From: Winogradskya humida
Lineage (GTDB): Bacteria > Actinomycetota > Actinomycetes > Mycobacteriales > Micromonosporaceae
Direction of reading: 5' to 3'
DNA length: 64,000 bases
Assembly: GCF_016862215.1 (NCBI RefSeq)
Contig: NZ_BOMN01000106.1
Coordinates: 1-64,000 of the forward strand
The notes beneath the pieces are model-generated. The model was not told the DNA's origin. It saw only the letters and a program-made list of their open reading frames with translations, and searched no databases. Within the stretch, counting starts at the first letter, position 1. Each line of letters begins with the position of its first letter. The translations under genes and the position numbers were made by a program. Below are positions 52,768 to 62,282 of the stretch, in pieces.

Positions 52768-54543
52768 ATGCCGGTGGGTTACTCGTTCAATGTGGATCTT
52801 CGGGGCATTGTTGATCTATTGAGTCACCATCTGTATGCGAGCCCGCGCGTGTATGTGCGGGAGCTGCTGCAGAACGCCGTGGATGCCATCACCGCGCGCC
52901 GGGTCCTGGATCCTGGGGCGCCCGGATTCGTGCGTATCGAGACCGGCGGCGGCATCCTGCGCGTGCACGACAGCGGCATCGGGCTGACCGAGCAGCAGGT
53001 GCACGAGTTGCTCGCCACCATCGGGCGCAGTTCCAAACGCGACGATCTGGGGTTCGCGCGGCACGAGTTCCTCGGGCAGTTCGGGATCGGGCTGCTCTCG
53101 TGCTTCCTGGTCGCCGATGAGATCCGGGTGTCGACACGCTGCGGGGACGCGCCGGCCGTCGAGTGGGTCGGGCATTCCGACGGGCACTATGAGGTGGGCG
53201 AGGGCGAGGCGCGCGCCGAGCAGGGCACGATGGTGACGCTGGTGCCGCGCCGGGGTGCCGAGCACTGGCTGCGGCGCGAGACGGTCGTCGAGCTGGCCCG
53301 GCTGTTCGGGTCGATGCTGCCGATCGCGGTGTCGGTGGACGGCGAGTCCATGACCACGGCGCTCGCGCCCTGGCAGCGGGACGGGGACGAGTCGGCGGGC
53401 GGGCGGCGGGCGCGGCTTGAGGCGTACGCGGAGCAGGTCTTCGGTTTCCGGCCCTTCGATGTGATCGACCTGGACGTGCCGGCGGCCGGGCTGCGCGGGG
53501 TGGCCTTCGTGCTGCCGATGCCCGCGAACCCGGCTTCGCGGGTGGCGCACCGGGTCTACCTCAAACAGATGCTGCTGTCGGAGAGCATCGAGGGGCTGCT
53601 CCCGGAGTGGGCGTTCTTCGTGCGGTGCGTGGTGGACACGACCGAGCTACGGCCGACCGCGAGCCGGGAGGCACTCTACGAGGACGGCCTGCTCGACCAG
53701 GTGCGGGAGTCGCTCGGCGGGTCGCTGCGGGGATGGCTGACCGCGCTCGGGCGTACCGATCCACGCCGGTTGCGGCTCTTCCTCGACGTGCACCATCTCG
53801 GGGTGAAGGCGCTCGCCGTCCACGACGACGACATGCTGCGCCTGATCGACCAGTGGTGGCCGTTCGAGACCAACATGGGCGCGCTCACCCTGGCAGAATT
53901 TCGCGAACGGTACGGCGTGGTCCGCTTCATCGCGTCCGCCGACGAGTTCCGGCAGCTCGCGTCGGTCGCCGCCGCGCAGTCGATCCCGGTCGTCAACGGC
54001 GGCTACGTCTACGACGCCGACCTGCTGCGCCGGCTGCCCGGTCTCGGCGACGGCATCACCACCGAACTGCTGACCGCGAACGAGCTGGCCATGCGGCTCG
54101 ACCCGCTGGAGCCCGAAGCCGAGCTTGCCGTGCGGCCGTTCCTCACCCAGGCGCAGCGCACGCTCGACCCGCTCGGCGTCGAGGTGCTGGTGCGCGTGTT
54201 CGAGCCGGCCGGGCTGCCCGCGCTCTACCTGCTCGACAGCGACACCGCCCTGCAGATGGACCTGCGGCACGGCCGTGACGAGGCCGACGACCTGTGGTCC
54301 TCGATCCTCGGCTCGTTCACGACGAGCGCCGACAGCCGGCCCCAGCTCGTCTTCAACCACCGCAACCCGCTCGTGCGCCGCGCCGTCGCCCTCGGCGACG
54401 AGCACCTGGTGGCGCTCGCCGTCGAAGGCCTCTACGTGCAGGCCCTCCTGCTCGGTCACCAACCACTGCGGCCCGCCGACACCGCGGCACTCAACCAGTC
54501 CTTCCTGGGTCTGCTCGAACGCGCGATGGGAGAGTCCCGATGA
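52768..54543 (+). CDS. HSP90-family (HtpG-like) protein
   Basis: A 591-residue GHKL ATPase. The Bergerat nucleotide pocket is complete: E32 and N36 in RELLQNAVDA, DSGIGLT at 68-74, IGRSSKRD (85-92) and GQFGIGLLSCF (103-113). The middle domain keeps PTASREALYED, the conserved catalytic-loop region. The C-terminal part diverges from HtpG and ends without MEEVD. It is shorter than HtpG (about 630) and belongs to the actinobacterial HSP90-like branch. GGAGGAA precedes the ATG at 52768. Its stop overlaps the next ATG by four bases (ATGA), so HSP90 and partner are made together, probably as a chaperone with a dedicated client or co-chaperone. Confidence 0.9.
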   Translation: MPVGYSFNVDLRGIVDLLSHHLYASPRVYVRELLQNAVDAITARRVLDPGAPGFVRIETGGGILRVHDSGIGLTEQQVHELLATIGRSSKRDDLGFARHEFLGQFGIGLLSCFLVADEIRVSTRCGDAPAVEWVGHSDGHYEVGEGEARAEQGTMVTLVPRRGAEHWLRRETVVELARLFGSMLPIAVSVDGESMTTALAPWQRDGDESAGGRRARLEAYAEQVFGFRPFDVIDLDVPAAGLRGVAFVLPMPANPASRVAHRVYLKQMLLSESIEGLLPEWAFFVRCVVDTTELRPTASREALYEDGLLDQVRESLGGSLRGWLTALGRTDPRRLRLFLDVHHLGVKALAVHDDDMLRLIDQWWPFETNMGALTLAEFRERYGVVRFIASADEFRQLASVAAAQSIPVVNGGYVYDADLLRRLPGLGDGITTELLTANELAMRLDPLEPEAELAVRPFLTQAQRTLDPLGVEVLVRVFEPAGLPALYLLDSDTALQMDLRHGRDEADDLWSSILGSFTTSADSRPQLVFNHRNPLVRRAVALGDEHLVALAVEGLYVQALLLGHQPLRPADTAALNQSFLGLLERAMGESR

Positions 54544-56681
54544 CGATGTCCGAGCAGCAGCTCACCGACCTGCTGCACGAGGTCCACCGCCGCCCGGACG
54601 GCCCGGCCCGGTTCACCGCGTGGGACGCGCTGTTCCGGCACGCCGACGCCGCCGGGGCCACGAAGTTCGCGTTCGGCGCCCGGATGTCGGCGATCAGCGA
54701 GTTCCACCACGGCGGCGACCCGGCCCGCGCCTTCCTCGCGTTCTCCTGGTGCCTCGCGGCAGCCGACCGGCAACCGGAGCTCGCCACCAGCCACCAGCAG
54801 AACGCCCTGCTGTGGCGGTTCAAGTGGATCGTCTGGGCGCTGCCGCAGTTCCCCGACATCCCGCTCGCCCGCACCGTGGCGGTGCTCGACGACATGGAAC
54901 GCCGCTACCGCCTCGGCGGCCACAGCCTGCACGCGGTCTACCAGCACCGCTGGCTCGTCGCCCACCACGTCGGCGACACGGCGGGCGCGCAGGAGTGGTA
55001 CGACAAGATGCTCACCGCGGCCCAGGACGGCCTTTCCGACTGCCACGCCTGCGTGCCGTCAGCACAGGTCCGCCAGCTGTCGTCGGTCGGCGACCACGAC
55101 GAGGCCATCCGCGTCGGCTCCCCCTGGAAACAGGGCGGCTGCAGCGAGCAGCCCCAGTGGATGCTCGCCGAGCTCCTGCTCCCGTACCTCAGCACGGGCA
55201 GGTTCGACGAGGCGGTCGACGCCCACCGCGTCGGTTACCGGTACATCCGCGAGGACCGGCACCACCTCGACAACGTCGCCCTGCACCTGACGTTCCTGGG
55301 CCGCAGCGGCAACGAGCCCGCCGGCCTGGACGTCATCGAGCACCACCTCAGCTGGCTCGACCGCCCGTCGTCACCGTTCGCCGAGATGGAGTTCGCGGCC
55401 GCTGCCACCCTGGTCCTCGGCCGGCTCCGCGACGCCGGCCAGGGCGACCTGCCCCTGCGCCGCCGTTCGGACGACGGCACCCGCCGCTGGTCATCCACCG
55501 TCGCGGAGACCCATGACGAGCTCGCCGCACGGGCTTCCGTTCTGGCGGCCCGCTTCGACGCCCGTAACGGCAACACGCATCAGAGCTCCCGGATCGCCGC
55601 GCGGATGACGGCCTCGCCGCTCGCTGCGCGGTTGCCGCTCACCGTGCTGGCGGGGCGCGCTGGTCACGACGCCCTGGCTGCGCAGGTCGAGCAGGTCGCG
55701 GCCCTCACCGCCGCGGGTGATCTTGCCGGGGCGGCGCGGGGGCGTCTGCAGGTCGCGTATGCGCTGCGCAACGCTGACCAGTGGCGGGATGCCACCGAGG
55801 CGGCGGAGGAAGCTGTTCGCAGCCTCGACCGGGCCGGGCTCGCCGACGACGCCGTGCGGGGGCGCTATCTGTTGTGGGAGCTCTACCAGCGGTCGCGCGG
55901 CAGGCGGCAGGCCGAGGCGGTGCTCGACGCGATCGGCGAGGCCGCCCACGTGCCGGACGACCTGCCCGCCTACGCCACCCTCCTGGAACAGGCCGGCGAC
56001 ACCCAGCACCGCGAGCCCGCAGCCCAGCGCTTCCTCGCCGCCGCCGACCGCCACCGCACCACCCGCCTCGCCGCAGCCCAGGCCACCACCGCTGCGGACC
56101 AGGCCGTCACCGTTACGGACCATCTCGCTGCGGACCAGGCCAGCACCGCTGCTGGCCGTCTCGCTGCAGGTGAGGGCATCACCGTTGCGGACCACCTCGT
56201 CTCGGAGCGGGAGCTCGGTGCCGCGGCGGACGAGTTGCGGACCCTGGGGAAGGCCGCTCGCTGCCTGTCTCCCAGCGAGGAGGCGCGAGTGGTGATCGCG
56301 CGGGCGGCGCAGCTGATCGCGGCTTATCCGGGGGTGCCGGTTGCCGAGATCGGGCGGTTGCACGCGGTCGCGGCCTTCAACGCGGAACGGCCGGAGATCG
56401 CCGTCGTCCGCATTGCCCTGGCCGTCGCGGCGTTCGGGACGGCCGGTGCTGCCAGCGATCTGAGTGCCGTACTCGTCAACCGGGCCGAGTTGCTCCTGGC
56501 GGCGGGGCGCCCGGCGGAGGCCGAGTGGCAGGCTCGCGAACTGCTCGCCGGTCCCGATGACGATATCCACTGGGATGCCGCGATCGTGCTGGTCAGGACA
56601 CTGCGCAGGCAGGGACGCGGCGATGAGGCGCGGGCGGTCACGGACGAGTACGACCTTCCGGAGGACTACCTCGAGGACTGA
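54540..56681 (+). CDS. TPR-like helical protein coupled to HSP90-like gene
   Basis: A 713-residue soluble protein, almost wholly alpha-helical, built of degenerate TPR-like pairs (for example PARAFLAFSWCLAAADRQPE, HHLDNVALHLTFLGRSGNEP, GAARGRLQVAYALRNADQWRDA). Residues about 515-560 form a low-complexity Ala/Thr/Asp stretch with internal repeats. No catalytic motif, membrane segment or signal is visible. The ATG at 54540 overlaps the HSP90-like stop. TPR proteins are the classical HSP90 co-chaperones in eukaryotes; here the C-terminus of the HSP90 lacks MEEVD, so any contact must differ. The pair is conserved in style across actinomycetes, but the role is unknown. Confidence 0.8.
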   Translation: MTMSEQQLTDLLHEVHRRPDGPARFTAWDALFRHADAAGATKFAFGARMSAISEFHHGGDPARAFLAFSWCLAAADRQPELATSHQQNALLWRFKWIVWALPQFPDIPLARTVAVLDDMERRYRLGGHSLHAVYQHRWLVAHHVGDTAGAQEWYDKMLTAAQDGLSDCHACVPSAQVRQLSSVGDHDEAIRVGSPWKQGGCSEQPQWMLAELLLPYLSTGRFDEAVDAHRVGYRYIREDRHHLDNVALHLTFLGRSGNEPAGLDVIEHHLSWLDRPSSPFAEMEFAAAATLVLGRLRDAGQGDLPLRRRSDDGTRRWSSTVAETHDELAARASVLAARFDARNGNTHQSSRIAARMTASPLAARLPLTVLAGRAGHDALAAQVEQVAALTAAGDLAGAARGRLQVAYALRNADQWRDATEAAEEAVRSLDRAGLADDAVRGRYLLWELYQRSRGRRQAEAVLDAIGEAAHVPDDLPAYATLLEQAGDTQHREPAAQRFLAAADRHRTTRLAAAQATTAADQAVTVTDHLAADQASTAAGRLAAGEGITVADHLVSERELGAAADELRTLGKAARCLSPSEEARVVIARAAQLIAAYPGVPVAEIGRLHAVAAFNAERPEIAVVRIALAVAAFGTAGAASDLSAVLVNRAELLLAAGRPAEAEWQARELLAGPDDDIHWDAAIVLVRTLRRQGRGDEARAVTDEYDLPEDYLED

Positions 56682-56775
56682 ACCGCGCCCGCCGCCCGGC
56701 GCGATCCAACGGCGACGGGTCCAGCCACGATCCAGCCTGGGCCAGATCCGGCCGCGACGGGTCCAGCAAGATCCC

Positions 56776-56805
56776 GGCCGGGGCGGGTCCGGCCGGGGCG
56801 GGTCC
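56776..56805 (+). repeat. 15-base tandem duplication
   Basis: GGCCGGGGCGGGTCC occurs twice in a row (56776-56790 and 56791-56805) within a Gly/Pro-rich-looking non-coding stretch between the TPR gene stop and the VOC gene. No function is evident. Confidence 0.7.
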
Positions 56806-56883
56806 GGCCCCTGGCCTCCCGTAGCAGCCTCGGACGAGAATCGTTGGGCGAGGTATGTACGCCAGCCATGAACGGAGCAGCCG

Positions 56884-57345
56884 ATGAGCCGCGAATTCCA
56901 GGTCACCTTTGACGCCCATGACCCGCAGGCGTTGTCGACCTTCTGGCGCGACGCGCTGGGGTACGTCCACCCCGGACCGCCGGGCGTCGAGCTGGGCGAG
57001 GGCGCCGACCCCCTGGCGGCATGGGCCGAGTTCCTCGAGAAGGTCGGCGTACCGGAGGAGCAGCGCAACCAGGCGTCGGGCATCGAGGATCCGGACGGGC
57101 GTGGACCCCGGGTCTTCTTCCAGCGGGTTCCGGAGGACAAGGCCGGGAAGAACCGGGTCCACCTGGACGTCCGGGCCGCTCCCGGGTTGCAGGGCGAGGC
57201 CCGGATGGCGGCCCTGGAGGCGGAGTGCGAGCGGCTGACCGCGCTGGGTGCGAAGCGGCTCCAGCGGCATGAGCCCGGTCCCCCGATGAGCGCCGGCTTC
57301 ATCGTCATGGCCGACCCCGAGGGCAACGAGTTCTGCCTGGACTGA
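56884..57345 (+). CDS. VOC/glyoxalase-like protein
   Basis: A 153-residue protein with the paired beta-alpha-beta-beta-beta fold of vicinal-oxygen-chelate proteins (VTFDAHDPQALSTFWRDALG, VFFQRVPEDKAGKNRVHLDV, IVMADPEGNEFCLD). The second-half motif DPEGNEFC is typical of the actinomycete glyoxalase-like group. Metal ligands cannot be assigned with confidence. GGAGC precedes the ATG at 56884. Possible roles are dioxygenase, glyoxalase or resistance by binding; context gives no hint. Confidence 0.85.
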   Translation: MSREFQVTFDAHDPQALSTFWRDALGYVHPGPPGVELGEGADPLAAWAEFLEKVGVPEEQRNQASGIEDPDGRGPRVFFQRVPEDKAGKNRVHLDVRAAPGLQGEARMAALEAECERLTALGAKRLQRHEPGPPMSAGFIVMADPEGNEFCLD

Positions 57346-57361
57346 GAGGGGAATCCGCGGA

Positions 57362-58057
57362 TCAGAGCAGCTCGGCGAGCCGGGCGGGGTGGCTGAGCGC
57401 GAGCAGGTGGCCGCCCGGCAACAGTTCGGGGGTGATGCCGAGCCGTTCCTCGGCGATCCGGGTCTGGAAGGCCACCGGGAAGATCCGGTCGTCGCGGCCG
57501 GTCAGGACGCGGGTCGGGACGTCCGGCCAGGCGGGCAGCGGCCACGGCTCCCCGAACGGCTTGCCGGCCTGCGCCTCCTCGATCTCCAAGGCAGCAGTGG
57601 TGATCGGAGCCGGGACGTCGTGGAAGAAGTACGTCACCGGGTCGAAATCGGCGTCCGGGTCGCGGCCCGCGGCGATGTCGGACTCGCGGCGGGCCCGTTC
57701 CTGGCCCGTGTTGGCCCACCAGGCGCCGGCGGTCTCGCCCGGGGCCGGGATCATGGCGTTGACCAGGACAAGTGACGTCACCGGCAGACGGTCGCAGACC
57801 AGGGGCGCGCTGAACCCGCCCATCGACATGGCGACGACCACGAGATCCCCGCGCCGGCCCGCGGCGGACACGTCGGAAGCTGACTGTCCGACGGCGGTGA
57901 CGATCGTTTGGGCGTACACGTCGAGGCCTGCATCCTCGTCGGCGGCGGGAAGCCCGACGGTGACCACGTCGTGGCCTTTTGCCTTTAGGTGGGGGGTGAG
58001 CAGATGCCAGAACCAGGCGCTGCCGCCGGCTCCGGGGACAAGGACGTAGGTGGTCAT
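57362..58057 (-). CDS. Alpha/beta hydrolase (serine)
   Basis: A 231-residue hydrolase of the salicylate-esterase/HNL-like group. LVPGAGGSAWFW is the oxyanion region, the nucleophile serine is in AMSMGGF, the acid in GRDDRIFP and the histidine in PGGHLLALSHP. The ATG at 58057 follows GGAGG at proper spacing. It is divergent from the AlkX/AlkZ-type gene 32 bases away. Acts in the cytosol; substrate unknown. Confidence 0.88.
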   Translation of the reverse strand: MTTYVLVPGAGGSAWFWHLLTPHLKAKGHDVVTVGLPAADEDAGLDVYAQTIVTAVGQSASDVSAAGRRGDLVVVAMSMGGFSAPLVCDRLPVTSLVLVNAMIPAPGETAGAWWANTGQERARRESDIAAGRDPDADFDPVTYFFHDVPAPITTAALEIEEAQAGKPFGEPWPLPAWPDVPTRVLTGRDDRIFPVAFQTRIAEERLGITPELLPGGHLLALSHPARLAELL

Positions 58058-58089
58058 GGAAAGCCTCCGTAGGCCGTAGTCTTCCGGCT

Positions 58090-59181
58090 GTGGGAATCCA
58101 TCAGCTTTCGAGGCAGGAAGCAAGACGGATCGCCGTACGCGCGCAGCTGCTCGACCAGCCCCGCCCCGCGACCCTGCTCGACGTGGTCCGCCACCTGACG
58201 TTCCTGCAGCTCGAACCGACCGCGGCGGTGGCGCCGAGCGCGGACGTCGTGGTGTGGAGCCGGCTCGGGTCCGCCTACCAGCAGTCGGAGCTGGCGACGG
58301 CCCTGGAGCGCGGGACGTTGATCGAGCTGCGGGGGCGGGCACGGCCCCGGGAGGACCTGGCGCTCTACCGGGCCGGGATGGCCGGGTGGCAGGAGCGTAC
58401 CAATCTGCGGCCGTGGGAGGAGGACGTGCGGGAGTGGGTGGACGCGAACGACGACTGCCGGCGCGAGATTCTGCATCGGATCGAGCGGGAGGGGCCGTTG
58501 ACGCTGTCCGAGCTGCCGGACACCTGCAATGTGCCGTGGCGCTCGTCGGGCTGGAACAACAACCGCAACGTCGACCGGCTGCTCGATCTGATGGTGTTGC
58601 GTGGTGAGGTGGCGATCACCGGGCGGGAGGGGCAGAAGCGGCTGTTCGACCTGGCCGAGCGGGTCTATCCGGAGGGGTCGGTGCCCGAGGAGCAGGCCCG
58701 GCTGCTGCGCGCGGAGCGGTTGCTGACCGCGCAGGGGATCGCCCGGCCCGGGGAGGACGAAGTCGGTGAGGCGGCGGTTATCGAGGGCGTACGCGGGAAG
58801 TGGCGCGTCGACCCGGAGCAGCTGGGCCGGCCGTTCCAGGGGCGGGTGGCGCTGCTCTCGCCGCTCGACCAGCTGATCTTCGACCGTAAGCGGATGGCCG
58901 AGCTGTTCGACTTCGACTACACGCTGGAGATGTACAAACCCGCGGCGAAGCGCCGGTGGGGTTACTGGGCGATGCCGATCCTGCACGGCGACCGCCTGAT
59001 CGGGAAGGTCGACGCCACCGCGGACCGGGCGGCGGGCCTGCTGCGGGTGGACGCGATCCACGAGGACGAGCCCTTCGCCAGGTCCACGATGGCGGCCGTG
59101 CGCCGCGAGCTCGGGGACCTGGCGAAGTGGATCTTCAGAACCCCAGGCCGGATATGCTGGCCGTCAGGTCCTGTTGGCTGA
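58090..59181 (+). CDS. AlkX/AlkZ-family (YcaQ-like) winged-helix DNA glycosylase-like protein
   Basis: A 363-residue protein of the HTH_42 family that includes Streptomyces AlkZ and E. coli YcaQ/AlkX, glycosylases that unhook interstrand crosslinks and alkylated bases. The family's conserved regions are seen: LTFLQLEPTAAVAPSAD, LLSPLDQLIFDRKRM, YKPAAKRRWGYWAMP, and GKVDATADRAAG. The catalytic QxQ or QxD position reads Q40-L41-E42 here. It starts at the GTG 58090. Its end overlaps the convergent AAA ATPase gene by 47 bases, and the last 15 residues have no typical character, so the original stop may have been lost by a frameshift. Confidence 0.78.
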   Translation: MGIHQLSRQEARRIAVRAQLLDQPRPATLLDVVRHLTFLQLEPTAAVAPSADVVVWSRLGSAYQQSELATALERGTLIELRGRARPREDLALYRAGMAGWQERTNLRPWEEDVREWVDANDDCRREILHRIEREGPLTLSELPDTCNVPWRSSGWNNNRNVDRLLDLMVLRGEVAITGREGQKRLFDLAERVYPEGSVPEEQARLLRAERLLTAQGIARPGEDEVGEAAVIEGVRGKWRVDPEQLGRPFQGRVALLSPLDQLIFDRKRMAELFDFDYTLEMYKPAAKRRWGYWAMPILHGDRLIGKVDATADRAAGLLRVDAIHEDEPFARSTMAAVRRELGDLAKWIFRTPGRICWPSGPVG

Positions 59182-60619
59182 TCGGGTCGACCATGCCGCC
59201 GGTGTGGGCGTCCTGCATGGCCTTGGCGAGCTGGACCCGGCGCAGGGCTTCCTTGATGTCGGCGCCGGTCATGCCATGGCTGAGCCTGCCGAGCTCGGCC
59301 AGGTCGACGCCGTCGGCGAACATCGTGAAGCCGGGGCGTTCGTGGACCGCGGCGAGCTGGGCGATCATCTTGCGGAAGATCTCGGTGCGGCCGTTCTCGT
59401 CGGGTTTGGGAACGGAGACCTTGACGTCGAAACGGCCCGAGCGGATCAGGGAGTCGTCGACGCGGTGCGGGAAGTTGGTCGTCGCCACGACGATGACGTT
59501 CGGGTTGGCCTCGATGAGGTCGTTCATCTCCTGCTTGAAGATGCCCGCCACGGCGTTGATCGCCTGGCTGGCCGCGTCGCCGCCGGAACCCGCGTAACTG
59601 ATGATCGAGTCGAACTCGTCGAACAGGATCAGCGTCGGGACCCGGTAGCGGCGGGCGTCGCGGAAGATCTGCTTGATGTTGCGTTCCGAGCCGCCGAGCC
59701 ACTTGTCGAGGATCTCGGGGGTGCGGATCTCGCGGAAGTCGGCGCCGATCTCGTTGGCCAGGGCCCGGGACAGCATCGTCTTGCCGGTGCCGGGCGGGCC
59801 GTACATCAGGATGCCCTGGGGCCGGCGCGCGCCCCAGCGGGCCATCGCCTCCGGGTGCCGGAACGAGACGGCGATCTGGCGCAGCTCGGCCACGATTTCG
59901 GTGAGCCCGCCGACCTGGTCGAGCGTGACCTCCTGGGTGGTGGTCGCGACCTTGGGGATGCTCTCGCGGGCCACGACATAGCGCCGCCCGGCGAGCGGCT
60001 CGTCGCCCGGCACCAGCGTCCCCACGGCCTGGAGCAGCAGTTTCACCATCGCGGCGAGATGCTCCGGGGTGACCTCGTCGCGCGGGACCTCGGCGCGCAG
60101 CCGGATCAGGGTGCCGTCAGCGTCGTAACTCACGGTCGCCTGCAGACCCGCGGCCGCGTCGGCCAGGACGTCCGTCCGCGCCTCACGCGGGACCGCGGGC
60201 TCACCCGGACGATCAAGACCCAGCTTTTTGTACGCCGCCACGGCCGCTGTTCCGACGCCGTCCACGATCCGCGTGGTGATCTGGTCACCGGCCGCGATCC
60301 GCTTGGCGAGCAGCGTGCCCACCGGGTCGTTGCCGAGCACCACCGCCCGGATCCTGTCCCGGTCGGGCAGGTCGTCGGTGGCGGTGCTGATCTCCGCCGA
60401 GAAAACGTGAACTGGGCCTCTACCCAAGCCGGGACTATCAGTCGGCGGAGCCCCGGCGGGTGTGTCGGCGCTGGAGACGGTCAGCCCGGCGCGGCGCACG
60501 GGGGCTGGGAACGTCGCTCGGCGGAGCAACTCGACCGGGTTGACCCGCGCGGCGGCGAGGATTGTTCCGGGTTCGACGATCTCGACGGTGGCGCCGGCGT
60601 ACTGGAAGGACTCGGTCAT
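59135..60619 (-). CDS. AAA ATPase (FtsH/CDC48-like single module)
   Basis: A 494-residue soluble protein. Residues 1-230 form an N-terminal domain of unknown type, without membrane segments. The AAA module is complete: Walker A GPPGTGKT at 274-281, Walker B LILFDE at 330-335, sensor 1 in VVATTNFP, and the arginine finger in IRSGRFD. The C-terminal helical lid contains LSHGMTGADIKEALRR. There is no protease or second AAA domain, so it probably remodels a client protein as a hexamer. GGAGAGGGGG precedes the ATG at 60619. It is divergent from a chemotaxis receptor 109 bases away. Confidence 0.85.
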   Translation of the reverse strand: MTESFQYAGATVEIVEPGTILAAARVNPVELLRRATFPAPVRRAGLTVSSADTPAGAPPTDSPGLGRGPVHVFSAEISTATDDLPDRDRIRAVVLGNDPVGTLLAKRIAAGDQITTRIVDGVGTAAVAAYKKLGLDRPGEPAVPREARTDVLADAAAGLQATVSYDADGTLIRLRAEVPRDEVTPEHLAAMVKLLLQAVGTLVPGDEPLAGRRYVVARESIPKVATTTQEVTLDQVGGLTEIVAELRQIAVSFRHPEAMARWGARRPQGILMYGPPGTGKTMLSRALANEIGADFREIRTPEILDKWLGGSERNIKQIFRDARRYRVPTLILFDEFDSIISYAGSGGDAASQAINAVAGIFKQEMNDLIEANPNVIVVATTNFPHRVDDSLIRSGRFDVKVSVPKPDENGRTEIFRKMIAQLAAVHERPGFTMFADGVDLAELGRLSHGMTGADIKEALRRVQLAKAMQDAHTGGMVDPISQQDLTASISGLGF

Positions 60620-60728
60620 CACGGCCCCCTCTCCAGCCCCAAGAGTGACACGTCCGCGCCGCGACCTTAGGGAAAATTCTTTGGCGAAGATCACTGCAGG
60701 GTGACTGAGCAGCGCCGATAGGGCGGAC

Positions 60729-62279
60729 ATGTTCCGTCTGAGCACCCTCGGTGTGGCCCGCAGGCTCGTCCTCATCGTGATCGCGGGCGCGCTGGCACTA
60801 GCCGTGATGGCCGCCATCAGCCTGGCCGGTCAGCGCGACCTGATCCGGCAGTCGGACACCGTCCGCGGGCTCGAGGAGGGCCTGGCCGCCCTGCATCATC
60901 TGGACACCCGGCAGAGTGAGCTCAAGGTGGACGCGTACCGGGCCGCCCTGGGTCAGGACGTCTCTCAGGACACCGTCGACGACGTGGCCTCCTCGACCGA
61001 GGCTGCCGACGCGGTGATGGCCTCGGGCCTGCCCGCGGCGTTCAAGGCGCAGTTCACCGCGAACCGGCCGGACTTCACCTCGTTCAGCGCGTTCATCAGC
61101 GACTTCGTGAAGGCCGCGGCGAGCGGCAAAGCCGGCGACCTGGACGAGATCGCCACCCGCAACCACGTCACCGACGACGAGCTGGGCACGCTGACCGACG
61201 CCGTGCAGGCCGCCGCGGAGCAGGAGCGCGCCGCCATGGCCGCGACCGAGCGCAACGTACGCCTGTTCGCCCTGCTCACCGGGGTTGCCGGGCTCGCCCT
61301 GCTGATCGGCCTGGCGATCCCGCTGGTCCGCTCGATCCTGCGCCCGGTACGCCGCATCGGCGAGGTCGTCGACGCACTCGCCCACGGCGACCTGACCCGC
61401 CGCAGCGGCATCACCACCCGTGACGAGCTGGGCCGGATGGCAGCCGGCCTCGACGCGGCCCTCGACTCGATCCGGGCCTCGATGACCACCATCGGCGGCA
61501 ACGCGGAGGCCCTGTCCCGCTCCGCGACGGGCCTGTCCGGGATCGCCGAACAGCTCGCGTCGACCACCGGCGACACGAACACGCAGACGAACTCCGCCGC
61601 CGCGGAGGCCGACGAGATCTCCCGCAACGTGCAGACCGTCGCCGCCGGCTCCGAGGAGATGGGCCTGAGCATCCGCGAGATCTCCCGCAACACCAGCGAA
61701 GCCGTCCAGATCGCCGGCATCGCCGTCGCCGAGGCCGCCCAGGCCACCGAGACGATCCGGCAGCTCGGCGAGTCGTCGGCGGAGATCGGCAACGTCATCA
61801 ACCTGATCACCTCGATCGCCGCCCAGACCAACCTGCTCGCCCTCAACGCCACGATCGAGGCCGCCCGCGCGGGCGACGCCGGCAAGGGCTTCGCCGTGGT
61901 CGCCTCCGAGGTCAAAGATCTGGCTCAGGAGACCGCCCGGGCCACCGAGGACATCCACGCCCGGGTCACGGCGATCCAGGCGGGCACCAGCGGCGCCGTC
62001 GAGGTCATCAGCCGGATCAGCGACGTCATCGCGAAGATCAACGACTTCCAGACCACCATCGCCAGCGCCGTCGAGGAGCAGACCGCCACCACCCAGGAGA
62101 TGTCCCGCAGCATCACCGAGGTCGCCTCGGGCAGCACCCGCATCGCCACGAACATCGCCGACGTCTCCTCGGCGACCGGTCAGGCCTCCTCCGGCGTCCA
62201 GCAGACCCGCGACGCCAGCGCCGAGGTCGCCCGCACCGCCGATGAGCTGCGCGGCCTGGTCCAGGCCTTCAAGCTTTAA
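60729..62279 (+). CDS. Methyl-accepting chemotaxis protein
   Basis: A 516-residue receptor. A first membrane helix at about 12-34 ([20 protein letters not shown]), a 150-residue external four-helix-type domain, a second helix at about 178-200 ([20 protein letters not shown]), a HAMP domain and a long cytoplasmic coiled coil follow. The signalling tip is canonical: [20 protein letters not shown] and [20 protein letters not shown]. No CheR-docking pentapeptide is found at the C-terminus. Such receptors steer flagellar motility, which in this group of bacteria is found in motile spores. No other chemotaxis gene is in the window. Confidence 0.93.
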   Translation: MFRLSTLGVARRLVLIVIAGALALAVMAAISLAGQRDLIRQSDTVRGLEEGLAALHHLDTRQSELKVDAYRAALGQDVSQDTVDDVASSTEAADAVMASGLPAAFKAQFTANRPDFTSFSAFISDFVKAAASGKAGDLDEIATRNHVTDDELGTLTDAVQAAAEQERAAMAATERNVRLFALLTGVAGLALLIGLAIPLVRSILRPVRRIGEVVDALAHGDLTRRSGITTRDELGRMAAGLDAALDSIRASMTTIGGNAEALSRSATGLSGIAEQLASTTGDTNTQTNSAAAEADEISRNVQTVAAGSEEMGLSIREISRNTSEAVQIAGIAVAEAAQATETIRQLGESSAEIGNVINLITSIAAQTNLLALNATIEAARAGDAGKGFAVVASEVKDLAQETARATEDIHARVTAIQAGTSGAVEVISRISDVIAKINDFQTTIASAVEEQTATTQEMSRSITEVASGSTRIATNIADVSSATGQASSGVQQTRDASAEVARTADELRGLVQAFKL

Positions 62280-62282
62280 ATC

